The notes beneath the pieces are model-generated. The model searched no databases. It worked only from the letters and a program-made list of their open reading frames with translations, and had not been told where the DNA came from. Below, one piece after another: positions 32,114 to 39,852 of a stretch of DNA of 64,000 nt. Origin of the DNA: Amycolatopsis taiwanensis DSM 45107. GTDB lineage: Bacteria; Actinomycetota; Actinomycetes; Mycobacteriales; Pseudonocardiaceae. Where the stretch lies: positions 186,001 to 250,000 of the forward strand of contig NZ_JAFB01000008.1 of assembly GCF_000519205.1 (NCBI RefSeq), written 5' to 3'. Positions within the stretch are counted from its first letter, which is position 1, and each line of letters begins with the position of its first letter. The translations under genes and the position numbers were made by a program.

Positions 32114-33508
32114 TCAGTGGGTGCCGGCCGGTGCGGGGACGAGGTGCCCGGTGAACCAGTCCTCGGCCAGCCGGGCCACCCGCTCCAGCGCGCCGGGCTC
32201 CTCGAACAGGTGCGTGGCGCCGGGCACCACGGCGAGGTCGGTTTCGCCCGGCATCGCCGCCCGCGCCCGCTCGTTGAGCTGCAGCACGATCTCGTCGCGC
32301 TCGCCGACGATCAGCAGGGTCGGGCTGCGCACGGCGCCCAGCCGTGGCCGTGCGAGGTCCGGGCGGCCGCCGCGGGAGACGACGGCCGCGATGTCGACCC
32401 TCGGGTCGGCGGCCGCCCACAGGGCCGCCCCGGCCCCGGTGCTGGCCCCGAAGTAACCGACCGGCAGGCCCGTGGTGCCCGGCTGGGTGGCCAGCCAGTG
32501 GGTCACGTCGATCAGCCGGTGCGCGAGCAGTTCGATGTCGAAGACGTAGGAGCGGTCGAACTCCTCGCGCTGGGTGAGCAGGTCGAACAGCAGGGTGGCC
32601 AGCCCGGCCTCGTTGAGGGTGGCGGCGACGTAGCGGTTGCGGGGGCTGTGCCGGCTGCTGCCGCTACCGTGGACGAATACCACCACGCCGGCCGAGTCCT
32701 CGGGCACGCGGAGGTGACCGGCCAGCGGGACCGGGCCCGCGAACACCTCGACTTCCTCGTCCCGCAGCGGCGGGTCGTCCACTGCCGGCGCTTCGCGAAC
32801 GTCGTCCGCGGCACGACCCAACAGGTCGGCGACCTCGCCGTCGGTGGTCTGCCGGAAGTCTCCGTACCATTGCCCGACGGCGCCGAAGAAGGCCGGCACT
32901 TCGAGGCATACCACCTCGTCGGCGTCCTTGACCGTGTCGTTGTTCGTGTCCTGGCCGGCCTCCTGCGCGGCGTCATGATCGGTGTCCTGACCGGCCCGGT
33001 CCCGGAGGGCTTCGATCGCGTCGAAGGCCCCCACGGGAACGGCCAGCACCACCCGCGCCGCCCCCCGGGCGCGCGCCACCCGGCAGGCCGCGCGCGCGGT
33101 GGAACCCGTCGCCACCCCGTCGTCGACGATCACCACGGTGCGGCCCGCCACCGCGATGCCGGCCCGCCCACCGCGGAACCGCGCGAGCCGGCGTTCCAGC
33201 TCGGCGCGCCCGGCCTTCTCCACGGCCGCGACCTCTTCGACGGTGACGTGGGCCGCGCGCACGATTTCGTCGTCGAGCACCCGGACCCCGCCTTCGCCGA
33301 TGGCGCCGAGCGCGAGTTCAGGCTGGTAAGGCACGCCCAGCTTGCGCACCACGATCACGTCCAACGGTGCATGCAGGGCCCGCGCGACCTCGAACGCGAC
33401 CGGCACCCCGCCCCGCGGCAGCCCGAGCACCACGACGTCTTCGCCGCGCAGCTCTTCCAGTCGCTGGGCCAGCCGTCGTCCCGCATCGGCGCGATCCGTG
33501 AACAGCAT
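32114..33508 (-). CDS. Phosphoribosyltransferase / dienelactone-hydrolase-type fusion (Rv0571c-like)
   Basis: 464 residues, ATG after AGGAGGTGCCC. The N-terminal PRTase has the loop LGLPRGGVPVAFEVA and PRPP motif VVIVDDGVATGST (~127-139). After an Asp/Asn-rich linker comes an alpha/beta hydrolase (~250-460: VVVFVHGSGSSRHSPRN, nucleophile elbow GYFGASTGAG, TLLIVGERDEIV, GATHLFEEP). M. tuberculosis Rv0571c, a DosR-regulon member, has the same two-domain plan. A strong DosR-like box is ~105 bases upstream. The linker has the internal repeat GQDTDHD/GQDTNND, unusual for the family. Confidence 0.85.
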   Translation of the reverse strand: MLFTDRADAGRRLAQRLEELRGEDVVVLGLPRGGVPVAFEVARALHAPLDVIVVRKLGVPYQPELALGAIGEGGVRVLDDEIVRAAHVTVEEVAAVEKAGRAELERRLARFRGGRAGIAVAGRTVVIVDDGVATGSTARAACRVARARGAARVVLAVPVGAFDAIEALRDRAGQDTDHDAAQEAGQDTNNDTVKDADEVVCLEVPAFFGAVGQWYGDFRQTTDGEVADLLGRAADDVREAPAVDDPPLRDEEVEVFAGPVPLAGHLRVPEDSAGVVVFVHGSGSSRHSPRNRYVAATLNEAGLATLLFDLLTQREEFDRSYVFDIELLAHRLIDVTHWLATQPGTTGLPVGYFGASTGAGAALWAAADPRVDIAAVVSRGGRPDLARPRLGAVRSPTLLIVGERDEIVLQLNERARAAMPGETDLAVVPGATHLFEEPGALERVARLAEDWFTGHLVPAPAGTH

Positions 33509-33612
33509 GGGCACCTCCTGCGCGGCCGACACCCCGGACGACACGGTTGAACGTCACTGCCGAGCCTGCGAGCGGGATGCCGGCACGGGGAGGGTCGACC
33601 GTCGCGGACCCT

Positions 33613-33627
33613 GGGGCCTTTGGTCCC
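33613..33627. promoter_or_regulatory. DosR-like box upstream of the PRTase-hydrolase gene
   Basis: GGGGCCTTTGGTCCC; reverse complement GGGACCAAAGGCCCC. It is among the best matches to the island consensus. It lies between two minus-strand genes, just after the stop of the other and ~105 bases before the PRTase-hydrolase ATG. No clear -10 was found at the usual spacing. Confidence 0.55.
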
Positions 33628-33643
33628 GGCCGGGACCGGAGCT

Positions 33644-34432
33644 TCACGCCACGAAACTGCGGATCTCGACCCCGGCGGCCAGCAGCGCCGACCGCACCGC
33701 CCTGGCCAGCTCGGCCGCGCCAGGCGTGTCGCCGTGCAGGCACAGCGAGTCCGGGCGGATCGGCACGATCGAGCCGTCGGCGGCGGTCACTTCGCCCGCC
33801 ACCACCATGCGCAGGCTGCGCCGGGCCACCTCGTAGGGGTCGGTGATCACGGCGCCGGGTTCGGAGCGGGGCAGCAGGTGCCCGTCCGGCCGGTAGGCAC
33901 GGTCGGCGAAGGCTTCCGCGACCGTGTTCAGCCCGGCTTCCCGCGCGAGCTGCAGGAATTGCGTGTCGGGCAGGCCGAGCACGGGGAGCGCCGGGTTGTA
34001 CTGCCGGATCGCTTCGACGACCGCGGTCGCCTGGCCGGTGTGCGTGGTGATCGCGTTGTACAGCGCGCCGTGTGGCTTGACGTAGGCGACGCGTCCGCCC
34101 GCCGCGCCTGCGATCGCGTCCAGCGCGCCTATCTGGTAGAGCACCTCGTCGACGAGTTCGGCCGGGTCCACCTCGAGGTAGCGGCGCCCGAACCCGGCGA
34201 GGTCGCGGTAACCGACATGGGCGCCGATCGCGATGCCCCGCCGCACCGCGGTCCGGCACACCGCACGCATGGTGCGCGGGTCCCCGGCGTGGAACCCGCA
34301 AGCGACGTTGGCGGCCGTAACTATGCCGAGCATTGTGTCGTCGTCAGTGATTCGCCAGGCGCCGAATCCTTCGCCGACGTCAGCGTTGAGGTCGATCGTG
34401 GCGTTCCCGAGAGCGGATGAGACGGAGGACAT
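33644..34432 (-). CDS. pxpA: 5-oxoprolinase subunit A (LamB/YcsF family)
   Basis: 262 residues. The N-terminus IDLNADVGEGFGAW, the phrase AANVACGFHAGDP, AIGAHVGYRDLAGFGRR, YVKPHGALYN and the terminal SLCLHGDTPGA are family hallmarks. PxpA works with PxpB and PxpC to open 5-oxoproline with ATP. No pxpBC genes are in the window, so it is either an orphan or uses distant partners. It has its own AT-rich promoter and is separated from the polyketide operon by a strong terminator. Confidence 0.88.
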   Translation of the reverse strand: MSSVSSALGNATIDLNADVGEGFGAWRITDDDTMLGIVTAANVACGFHAGDPRTMRAVCRTAVRRGIAIGAHVGYRDLAGFGRRYLEVDPAELVDEVLYQIGALDAIAGAAGGRVAYVKPHGALYNAITTHTGQATAVVEAIRQYNPALPVLGLPDTQFLQLAREAGLNTVAEAFADRAYRPDGHLLPRSEPGAVITDPYEVARRSLRMVVAGEVTAADGSIVPIRPDSLCLHGDTPGAAELARAVRSALLAAGVEIRSFVA

Positions 34433-34440
34433 GCCTGGTG

Positions 34441-34469
34441 AAAGTACGGATCGTTGAACAATTCGTCAA
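34441..34469 (-). promoter_or_regulatory. Promoter of the pxpA-like gene, with possible operator
   Basis: On the minus strand TTGACG (plus 34464-34469), 17 bases, then TACTTT (plus 34441-34446) just before the ATG region. The segment TTGACGAATTGTTCAA overlapping the -35 is an imperfect palindrome (TTGA...TCAA) that could bind a repressor. The stretch is markedly AT-rich for this genome. Confidence 0.5.
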
Positions 34470-34495
34470 TACTCCAAAAAGCGTCGGTCGATCGT

Positions 34496-34529
34496 GGAAG
34501 GCCCGCGCCTGAGCCGGCGCGGGCCTTCC
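34496..34529 (-). terminator. Strong hairpin at the end of the polyketide operon
   Basis: GGAAGGCCCGCGCC (34496-34509) pairs perfectly with GGCGCGGGCCTTCC (34516-34529) around a 6-base loop: a 14-bp GC stem. It begins 14 bases after the P450 stop on the minus strand and separates the operon from pxpA. Confidence 0.85.
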
Positions 34530-34542
34530 GACTCACGCCGGC

Positions 34543-35769
34543 TCAGGCGCGGAACACGACCGGAAGCTCCAGCAACCCGCGGAACGGCGACGCCGCCGGA
34601 AGCCGGCGCAGCTCGGCTGCCGGCACCGCGAGCCGCAGGTCCGGCAGGCGGCGCAGCAGCGCGCCGATGCCGATCCGCGCCTCCATCCGGGCCAGGGACA
34701 CCCCGAGGCAGTAATGCACGCCGTGACCGAACCCGATGTGCGGGCCGCGTTCGCGGCGGAAGTCCAGCCGGTCCGGCTCGGCGAACTGTTCCGGGTCGTG
34801 GTTGGCCGCGTTGATCACGACGCCGACGATCGACCCACGCGGGATGCACACGCCCTGGTACTCGAGGTCCTCCATGGCGATCCGGGGGCTGGCCACCGGC
34901 AACGGGCCGTCGAACCGGAGCAGCTCCTCGATTGCCGATGGCAGCAGCTCCGGGTCGGCGTGCAACAGCTCCAGCTGGTCCGGGTTGGTCAGCAGGGCCA
35001 CCGTCGCGTTGCCGAGGAAGTCCGCGGTGGTCTGATGCCCGGCGAACAGCAGCAGGAACGTGGTGGGAACCAACTCGCTTTCCGACAGGTTCCCGCCGTG
35101 CTCAGATGACTCGATGAGCGCGCTGATCATGTCGTCCGCCGGGTGTTCGCGCTTGACCCGCACCAGATCGGTCAGATAGTGCGTCAACTGCAGTTGCGCC
35201 TCCTGCACCGCTGCCCGTTCTTCCTCCGGCGGGCGCCCGGAGGACCCGGACGTCCGGATCACCTGGGTCCAGCCGAGCACCCGGTCGTGGTCGGTCTCCG
35301 GGATCCCGAGCAGTTCGCAGATCACCATCATCGGCAGCGGGATCGCGAAGTCGTGCATCAGCTCGGCCTGGCCGTGCGGGACGATCTTGTCGAGCAGGTT
35401 GTCCACGATCTCCGCCACGCGTGGCCGCAGTGCCTCGATCCGGCGCGGCGCGAACGCCTGCGACACGATCTTGCGCAGCCGCGTGTGCTCGGGCGGGTCC
35501 GAGTTGAGCATGTTCCGGTTCAGGCCCTCGGAGTTCGGCCCGAAGATCCGGATGTAGTGCTTGTCCGGTCCGTAGAGATCCTTGGACAGCCGGGAGTCGG
35601 TCAGCGCCGCCTTGGCGTCTTCGAACCTGGTGATCAGGTAGGAATCGAACCGCCGCGAGCTGACCGGGCAGACGGGCGCTTCCTCCCGCAGCCGCGCGTA
35701 GGCGGGGTAGGGGTCGGCGGCGAATTCGTCGGTGTAGAGCTCGGATCCGGGTACTTTCTGCTCGGTCAT
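34543..35769 (-). CDS. Cytochrome P450 of the polyketide cluster
   Basis: 408 residues, normal for a bacterial class I P450. I-helix motif AGHQTT (~residue 240), the ExxR pair in EELLRFDG region, and the heme loop HIGFGHGVHYCLG with the Cys ligand at ~355. It resembles CYP107/CYP105-type tailoring enzymes that hydroxylate or couple polyketides. It is the last gene of the operon. Its ATG overlaps the stop of a 23-codon ORF, and its ribosome site GGAGGAGACGGC lies within that ORF. Confidence 0.93.
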   Translation of the reverse strand: MTEQKVPGSELYTDEFAADPYPAYARLREEAPVCPVSSRRFDSYLITRFEDAKAALTDSRLSKDLYGPDKHYIRIFGPNSEGLNRNMLNSDPPEHTRLRKIVSQAFAPRRIEALRPRVAEIVDNLLDKIVPHGQAELMHDFAIPLPMMVICELLGIPETDHDRVLGWTQVIRTSGSSGRPPEEERAAVQEAQLQLTHYLTDLVRVKREHPADDMISALIESSEHGGNLSESELVPTTFLLLFAGHQTTADFLGNATVALLTNPDQLELLHADPELLPSAIEELLRFDGPLPVASPRIAMEDLEYQGVCIPRGSIVGVVINAANHDPEQFAEPDRLDFRRERGPHIGFGHGVHYCLGVSLARMEARIGIGALLRRLPDLRLAVPAAELRRLPAASPFRGLLELPVVFRA

Positions 35770-35837
35770 GCCGTCTCCTCCACGAGTAGGGCGCTGGGGT
35801 CAGCTGGGTTGCCGCGACTTGGCACCAGGAATGTCAT
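35766..35837 (-). CDS. 23-codon ORF bridging ABM and P450 genes (sORF-D)
   Basis: ATG overlaps the ABM stop (ATGA) and TGA overlaps the P450 ATG (ATGA). Product MTFLVPSRGNPADPSALL then VEETA. It begins ATGACA and contains CAAGTCGCGGC, as do the two short ORFs between KS-alpha and CLF. Whether it is translated as a functional peptide or only couples translation is unknown. Confidence 0.4.
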   Translation of the reverse strand: MTFLVPSRGNPADPSALLVEETA

Positions 35838-36157
35838 GCCGGCGGTTCGCTTCGCACGCTGTGCAGGACGTGGTAGGTGTTGCGCTGCGCGGATTCGCGC
35901 AGCTCCCGAATCACGCGCAACAACCGGTCACGATGTTCACTGCGGCCGAAGGCGTCCAGCCGTGCCCGGTCGGCCCAATCGCTGATGATCAGGTAGCTGC
36001 GCGGGTCGTCGGCGTCGCGGACCAGGTCCTGACGCAGGCACCCCTGAAGGGTCGCGATCTCTTCGGCCGCGGCGAGCCACTCCTTCTCGAACCGCTGCTC
36101 GCAGCCCTCCCGGGTGCGCATCGCGAGCACCGTGCGGACCCTCGTCGTCTCCGTCAT
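35834..36157 (-). CDS. Antibiotic-biosynthesis monooxygenase (ABM) domain protein
   Basis: 107 residues, one ferredoxin-like ABM domain: VRTVLAMRTREGCEQRFEKE, GCLRQDLVRDADDPRSYLII and SDWADRARLDAFGRSEHRDR. Cofactor-free monooxygenases of this fold (ActVA-Orf6, TcmH) turn anthrones or naphthacenones into quinones. It overlaps the upstream fusion gene's stop by four bases. With the two ABM domains of that fusion the cluster has three such domains. Confidence 0.85.
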   Translation of the reverse strand: MTETTRVRTVLAMRTREGCEQRFEKEWLAAAEEIATLQGCLRQDLVRDADDPRSYLIISDWADRARLDAFGRSEHRDRLLRVIRELRESAQRNTYHVLHSVRSEPPA

Positions 36158-38436
36158 CGCGCACCTCCGAACACCAGGCGCAGGTTGGCGCGGAGGGCGT
36201 CCGCGTCGAGTGGCAGGCTGCGGAACCCGACGTGCCCATCCGGGCGGATCAGGTAGAGCGCGGTGCCGCGGACACCGTAGGTGGCGCGGAACTCACCACC
36301 GTGGTCGGTCACCGCGGGCGGATCGAGCAGCGACAGCACCCGGGCGTCCGGGCTGACCAGCAGGTACACGTCGATCTCGCCGCACGCCTGCTCCCGGACA
36401 GCGGCGGACAGCTTCTCCGTGGCCGCCATGGTGGCCTCGTCGGCCGAAGCGTCCGCGTAGATCAGCAAGGTGTGCCGGGTGCCGCGCGTCAGGTCGAACA
36501 GCCGCAGCGGATGCCCGACGCCCCGGCGGCGCAGGCCGCCGACATCGGGCGCGCGGTCGCCGGGCTTCGGGCCGCCGGCCAGCGCCTTGGGGGCGGACAC
36601 GGACTCGCCGACCAGCGGGCTGTCCGAGTAGCTCAGCAGCATCGACATTTCCTGCAGGAACTGGCGTTTCAGGTCCTCGCGGTCGAGTTCGTCGGTGAAG
36701 GCCATCCGCACCGCGCGGCCCACGATCTCCTCACCCTTCGGGCGCCGTTCGGTCTCGTAGCTGGCCAGCAGCCCGGGCGCGGCCACGCCGCGCACCGCGA
36801 GCGCCAGCTTCCAGGCCAGGTTCCAGGCATCCTGGATGCCGGTGTTCATGCCCTGGCCGCCGGCAGGCGGGTGCAGGTGCGCCGCGTCGCCGGCCACGAA
36901 CACCCGCCCGTCGCCGTAGCGGTCCACGATCCCGTGGCTGATCCGGAACACCGAGGACCAGCGCAGGTTCGACGCGCGCGTGCCCGCCGGCGCCAGCTGT
37001 CCCAGCGCGGCCTGGACGTCGGCGAGGGTCGGCTCCGCGAGCTCCTCGCTGAACCCGGGCGGGGCGTCCTTACCGCCGGTCTGCGCGAAGAACCGTGGCG
37101 GCGCCAGGGTCGCGATGCGATACCGCGATTCACCGCGCAGCGGGACGGCCACCAGCATGTTGTCCATCTGACCGTCGGTCTCGTGCATGAACCGCAGCAG
37201 GTGGCCTTCCGGCATGCCCCAGTCGACGTCGACGTCGCCGAGCATGAACAGCTGCGGGAACTGGCCCAGACCGCCGGAGAACTTCAACCCGAGCAGCTCG
37301 CGTACCTTGCTGTGCGCGCCGTCGCAGCCGACGAGGTACTTGGCGCGCACGGTTTCCGTGCCGCCCCCGGTCGTCGCGAGGGTCGCCAGCACACCGTCGT
37401 CGTCCTGGGTGAACGCGGCCAGCTCGGTGCCCCGCTGCGGGCGCACGCCCAGGGTGGCGAGCCGGTCGGTGAGGATGCGTTCGGTCTCGTACTGGGGGAG
37501 ACCGAGGTGCGCGTAGGGCAGCTCGGGCAGCTCCCAGCTCATCCGGTGGATCTCCTGGCCGTTGACGAACACCATCTGGCCGGTCAGCCAGATCCCGGCG
37601 TCCATCGCTTCCCGCACGACCCCCTGGTCCTCCCAGAGCTCCATCGTGCGGCAGTGCACGCCGATCGCCTTGTCCGCCTGGGACGGCGGGGTCGCCAGTT
37701 TGTCGATCACTCGGCAGTCGATGCCGCGCCGAGCCAGCTCGACGGCGGTGGTCAGCCCGGTCGGGCCCGCTCCCACGATGAGTACGTCCGTTGTGCTTTG
37801 CACGTCGACCTCCCTGCCCGTACTGGGGTTTGGCTGGTTCTCCGGAGGGGCCTCGAGACGGAAGAGGCGGCGCCGGAACTCGAGGAGGAACGCAGCGATC
37901 GGCCCGGCCTCCTCCTTGGCGTGTGCCGGATTGCCGATCCAGCGGAAGAAGTCCGCTTCGCTGCGCCACTCGGCGAAGATGTGGAAGATGTCCGAACCGG
38001 GTTGCCGCAACAGGTCCTCGCGCACGTACCCGGGCACTCGCGCCATGCGGGGCGCGACCTGTACATAGCCCTGTTCGAACTCGGCCAGCCGGTCGGCCGG
38101 CACGGTGACCTCGACGTCCACACAGATCCTCGGCCCCGTGCCTTCGGGGCCCTCGCGCATCACCCGGTAACCGTCCACACCGGACGGTTCGCGCAACGGT
38201 CGTACGGCGTCGGCGAAGCGCGCGGCGACCGGGCCGTTTTCGTAGTCGGCCAGCGCCTTTTCGTCGGCCCACTCGGTGACGACGACGAACGCGCGCGGGT
38301 CGTTGGCGTCGAGGAGCAGATCGTGCATGAGGTTGCCGGCCAGCTCGCCGACCTCGCCGGCGACGGCCCGCCACGCGGCCTCCACGGCCGCCTCGCACCC
38401 GGGCCGGGCACGTATCCGAACCATCGTCCTGATCAC
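36154..38436 (-). CDS. ABM-ABM-FAD monooxygenase fusion
   Basis: 760 residues from a GTG overlapping the CLF stop. Two ABM domains occupy ~1-95 (VRIRARPGCEAAVEAAWRAV...VVTEWADEKALADYENG) and ~103-195 (EVTVPADRLAEFEQGYVQVA...HIFAEWRSEADFFRWIGNP). From ~215 a PheA/TfdB-type flavin monooxygenase follows: VLIVGAGPTGLTTAVELARR, GRVFVAGDAAHLHPPAGGQG near 510, and a C-terminal thioredoxin-like domain. It probably performs two oxidations on the polyphenol. GGGAGG followed by GTG at 37803 could start the flavin half alone (549 residues), so two products are possible. Confidence 0.88.
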   Translation of the reverse strand: MIRTMVRIRARPGCEAAVEAAWRAVAGEVGELAGNLMHDLLLDANDPRAFVVVTEWADEKALADYENGPVAARFADAVRPLREPSGVDGYRVMREGPEGTGPRICVDVEVTVPADRLAEFEQGYVQVAPRMARVPGYVREDLLRQPGSDIFHIFAEWRSEADFFRWIGNPAHAKEEAGPIAAFLLEFRRRLFRLEAPPENQPNPSTGREVDVQSTTDVLIVGAGPTGLTTAVELARRGIDCRVIDKLATPPSQADKAIGVHCRTMELWEDQGVVREAMDAGIWLTGQMVFVNGQEIHRMSWELPELPYAHLGLPQYETERILTDRLATLGVRPQRGTELAAFTQDDDGVLATLATTGGGTETVRAKYLVGCDGAHSKVRELLGLKFSGGLGQFPQLFMLGDVDVDWGMPEGHLLRFMHETDGQMDNMLVAVPLRGESRYRIATLAPPRFFAQTGGKDAPPGFSEELAEPTLADVQAALGQLAPAGTRASNLRWSSVFRISHGIVDRYGDGRVFVAGDAAHLHPPAGGQGMNTGIQDAWNLAWKLALAVRGVAAPGLLASYETERRPKGEEIVGRAVRMAFTDELDREDLKRQFLQEMSMLLSYSDSPLVGESVSAPKALAGGPKPGDRAPDVGGLRRRGVGHPLRLFDLTRGTRHTLLIYADASADEATMAATEKLSAAVREQACGEIDVYLLVSPDARVLSLLDPPAVTDHGGEFRATYGVRGTALYLIRPDGHVGFRSLPLDADALRANLRLVFGGAR

Positions 38437-39719
38437 TGGTCACCTCCCTTTCGCGACTCTGCGCGCGACCGCAATCGTGTTGTCGACAGGCCGCTTACCC
38501 GCCGCAACACCACGGAGCTGTTGAACCCGCCGTAGCCGCGTGCGTTGACCAGGACGGAATCGACGCGCACCCGCCGGGGCTCGCGGACGAAATCAAGGCC
38601 ATAGCCCGGAACCGGATCGGCGAGGTTGCCGACGGCCGGCACCACACCGTCCCGGATCGCCAGCACCCCGACGACCAGGTTCAGCGCGGACCCGCCCGCG
38701 CAGAGCCGGCCGATGAAGCCCTGTGGCGCGGTCACCGGAACGGCGTCCGCACCGGAGCCGAACGTCTCCCGGATCGCGCGCACCTCGAGCTCGTCGAGGT
38801 CACGGCTGCCCGCGCCGTCGGCGATCACCAGGTCGATGTCGCCGGGCGACAGCCCGGCGTCGGCGATCGCATGCCGCATACACCGGGTCAGCTGGGTGGC
38901 ATCCGCCGGTGGCCGGTGATGATGGTGTGCGTCGTGGGTGGCCGCGTAACCCGCGACTTCGGCATATACCTGTTCGACGCCCCGGCGTTCGGCTTCGACG
39001 GGGTCCTCCAGCACGAGGACGGCGCCGCCCTCGCCGGGCGCGTAACCGTTGGCCTCGACGTCGAAGGGCTTGTAGCCGTGGCGCGGATCGGGACTGGTCG
39101 TCATCCGCCCGCTGGAGGTCTGACAGGCCAGGGAATACGGGCACAGCGGCGCCTCGGTGCCACCGGCCAGCACCGCGGGGGTGCCGCGCCGGATCACCCG
39201 GCGCGCGTAGCCCACGCTGTCCAGACCACCCGCACCGTCGGTGACCAGCACGCTGGACGGGCCCTTGGTGCCCTGGGCGATCGACACCTGCCCGGTGTTC
39301 GCCGCGTAGAACCAGGCGATCGACTGGTAGGCGCTGACCGCGCGCCTGCCCCGGGACCACAGCGCCTGGATCTCCCGCTGGCCGAACTCGACCCCACCGG
39401 AGCCGCTGCCGAAGGCCACGCCGGTGTGGTACCGGTCCCGGTCGGCGACCTCGTATCGGGCGTCGGCGAGGGCGAACTCCGTGGCGGCCAGTGCCATCCA
39501 GGTCCACCGGTCGGTCTGGATGGCGAGCCGGTCGTCGAGGTAGTCCTCGGAACGGAAATTCGGCACCTGGCCGGCGATGGTGGTGTCGTAACCGCTCGCG
39601 TCGAACGCTTCGATCGGCCGGACGTGCAGTTCACCGTCCAGTGTGGAGCGCCAGTACGGCTCGGTGCCGACGCCACTGGGCGCGACCACGCCGACCCCGG
39701 TCACCACCGGCGCCGTCAT
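38433..39719 (-). CDS. Chain length factor (KS-beta)
   Basis: 428 residues. It is a ketosynthase-fold protein aligned throughout with the neighbouring KS-alpha. At the position of the catalytic Cys the sequence is VLVTDGAGGLD, so Gly (~161) replaces both the Cys of KS-alpha and the Gln usual in CLFs. The heterodimer with KS-alpha fixes chain length. The last ~20 residues (after SSVVLRR) extend beyond the usual family end and are encoded by a short repeated sequence also seen at 26391-26428. The gene ends with a GTGA overlap with the monooxygenase fusion. Confidence 0.92.
   Translation of the reverse strand: MTAPVVTGVGVVAPSGVGTEPYWRSTLDGELHVRPIEAFDASGYDTTIAGQVPNFRSEDYLDDRLAIQTDRWTWMALAATEFALADARYEVADRDRYHTGVAFGSGSGGVEFGQREIQALWSRGRRAVSAYQSIAWFYAANTGQVSIAQGTKGPSSVLVTDGAGGLDSVGYARRVIRRGTPAVLAGGTEAPLCPYSLACQTSSGRMTTSPDPRHGYKPFDVEANGYAPGEGGAVLVLEDPVEAERRGVEQVYAEVAGYAATHDAHHHHRPPADATQLTRCMRHAIADAGLSPGDIDLVIADGAGSRDLDELEVRAIRETFGSGADAVPVTAPQGFIGRLCAGGSALNLVVGVLAIRDGVVPAVGNLADPVPGYGLDFVREPRRVRVDSVLVNARGYGGFNSSVVLRRVSGLSTTRLRSRAESRKGGDQ
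38447..38490. repeat. Short repeat shared with 26391-26428
   Basis: On the plus strand TTCGCGACTCTGCGCGCGAC then CGCAATCGTG and GTCGACAGG aligns with TCCGCGAGTTTGCGCGCGAC, CGCGATCGTG, TCGACGGG at 26391-26428, with one 3-base indel and few changes. On the minus strand both encode RPVD(N)TIAVAR(R/K) in one frame and both lie just upstream of a gene start. A weaker relative of the first 20 bases is at 39772-39797. Confidence 0.55.
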
Positions 39720-39766
39720 GGCAACTCCTCTTCCATGGCCTGCCAGCCGCGACTTGCGTCTGTCAT
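39716..39766 (-). CDS. 16-codon ORF just before CLF (sORF-C)
   Basis: Product [16 protein letters not shown]. Its ATG overlaps the stop of sORF-B and its TGA overlaps the CLF ATG. It starts ATGACA and carries CAAGTCGCGGC like sORF-B and sORF-D. GAAGAGGAG near its end can serve as the CLF ribosome site. Confidence 0.4.
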   Translation of the reverse strand: MTDASRGWQAMEEELP

Positions 39767-39852
39767 GACAACCTCTCTTCCGCGAGTTCGCGCGGGCCTT
39801 CGGGGCGCGCTCGGTGCTCGGCTTGCCGGCCGCGACTTGACTCGCGTGTCAT
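39763..39852 (-). CDS. 29-codon ORF just after KS-alpha (sORF-B)
   Basis: Product [19 protein letters not shown] followed by [10 protein letters not shown]. The ATG overlaps the KS-alpha stop and the TGA overlaps the start of sORF-C. Shares the MT..SRG.QA pattern with sORF-C, suggesting a local duplication. In most type II clusters KS-alpha and CLF overlap directly, so this insertion is unusual. Confidence 0.4.
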   Translation of the reverse strand: MTRESSRGRQAEHRARPEGPRELAEERLS

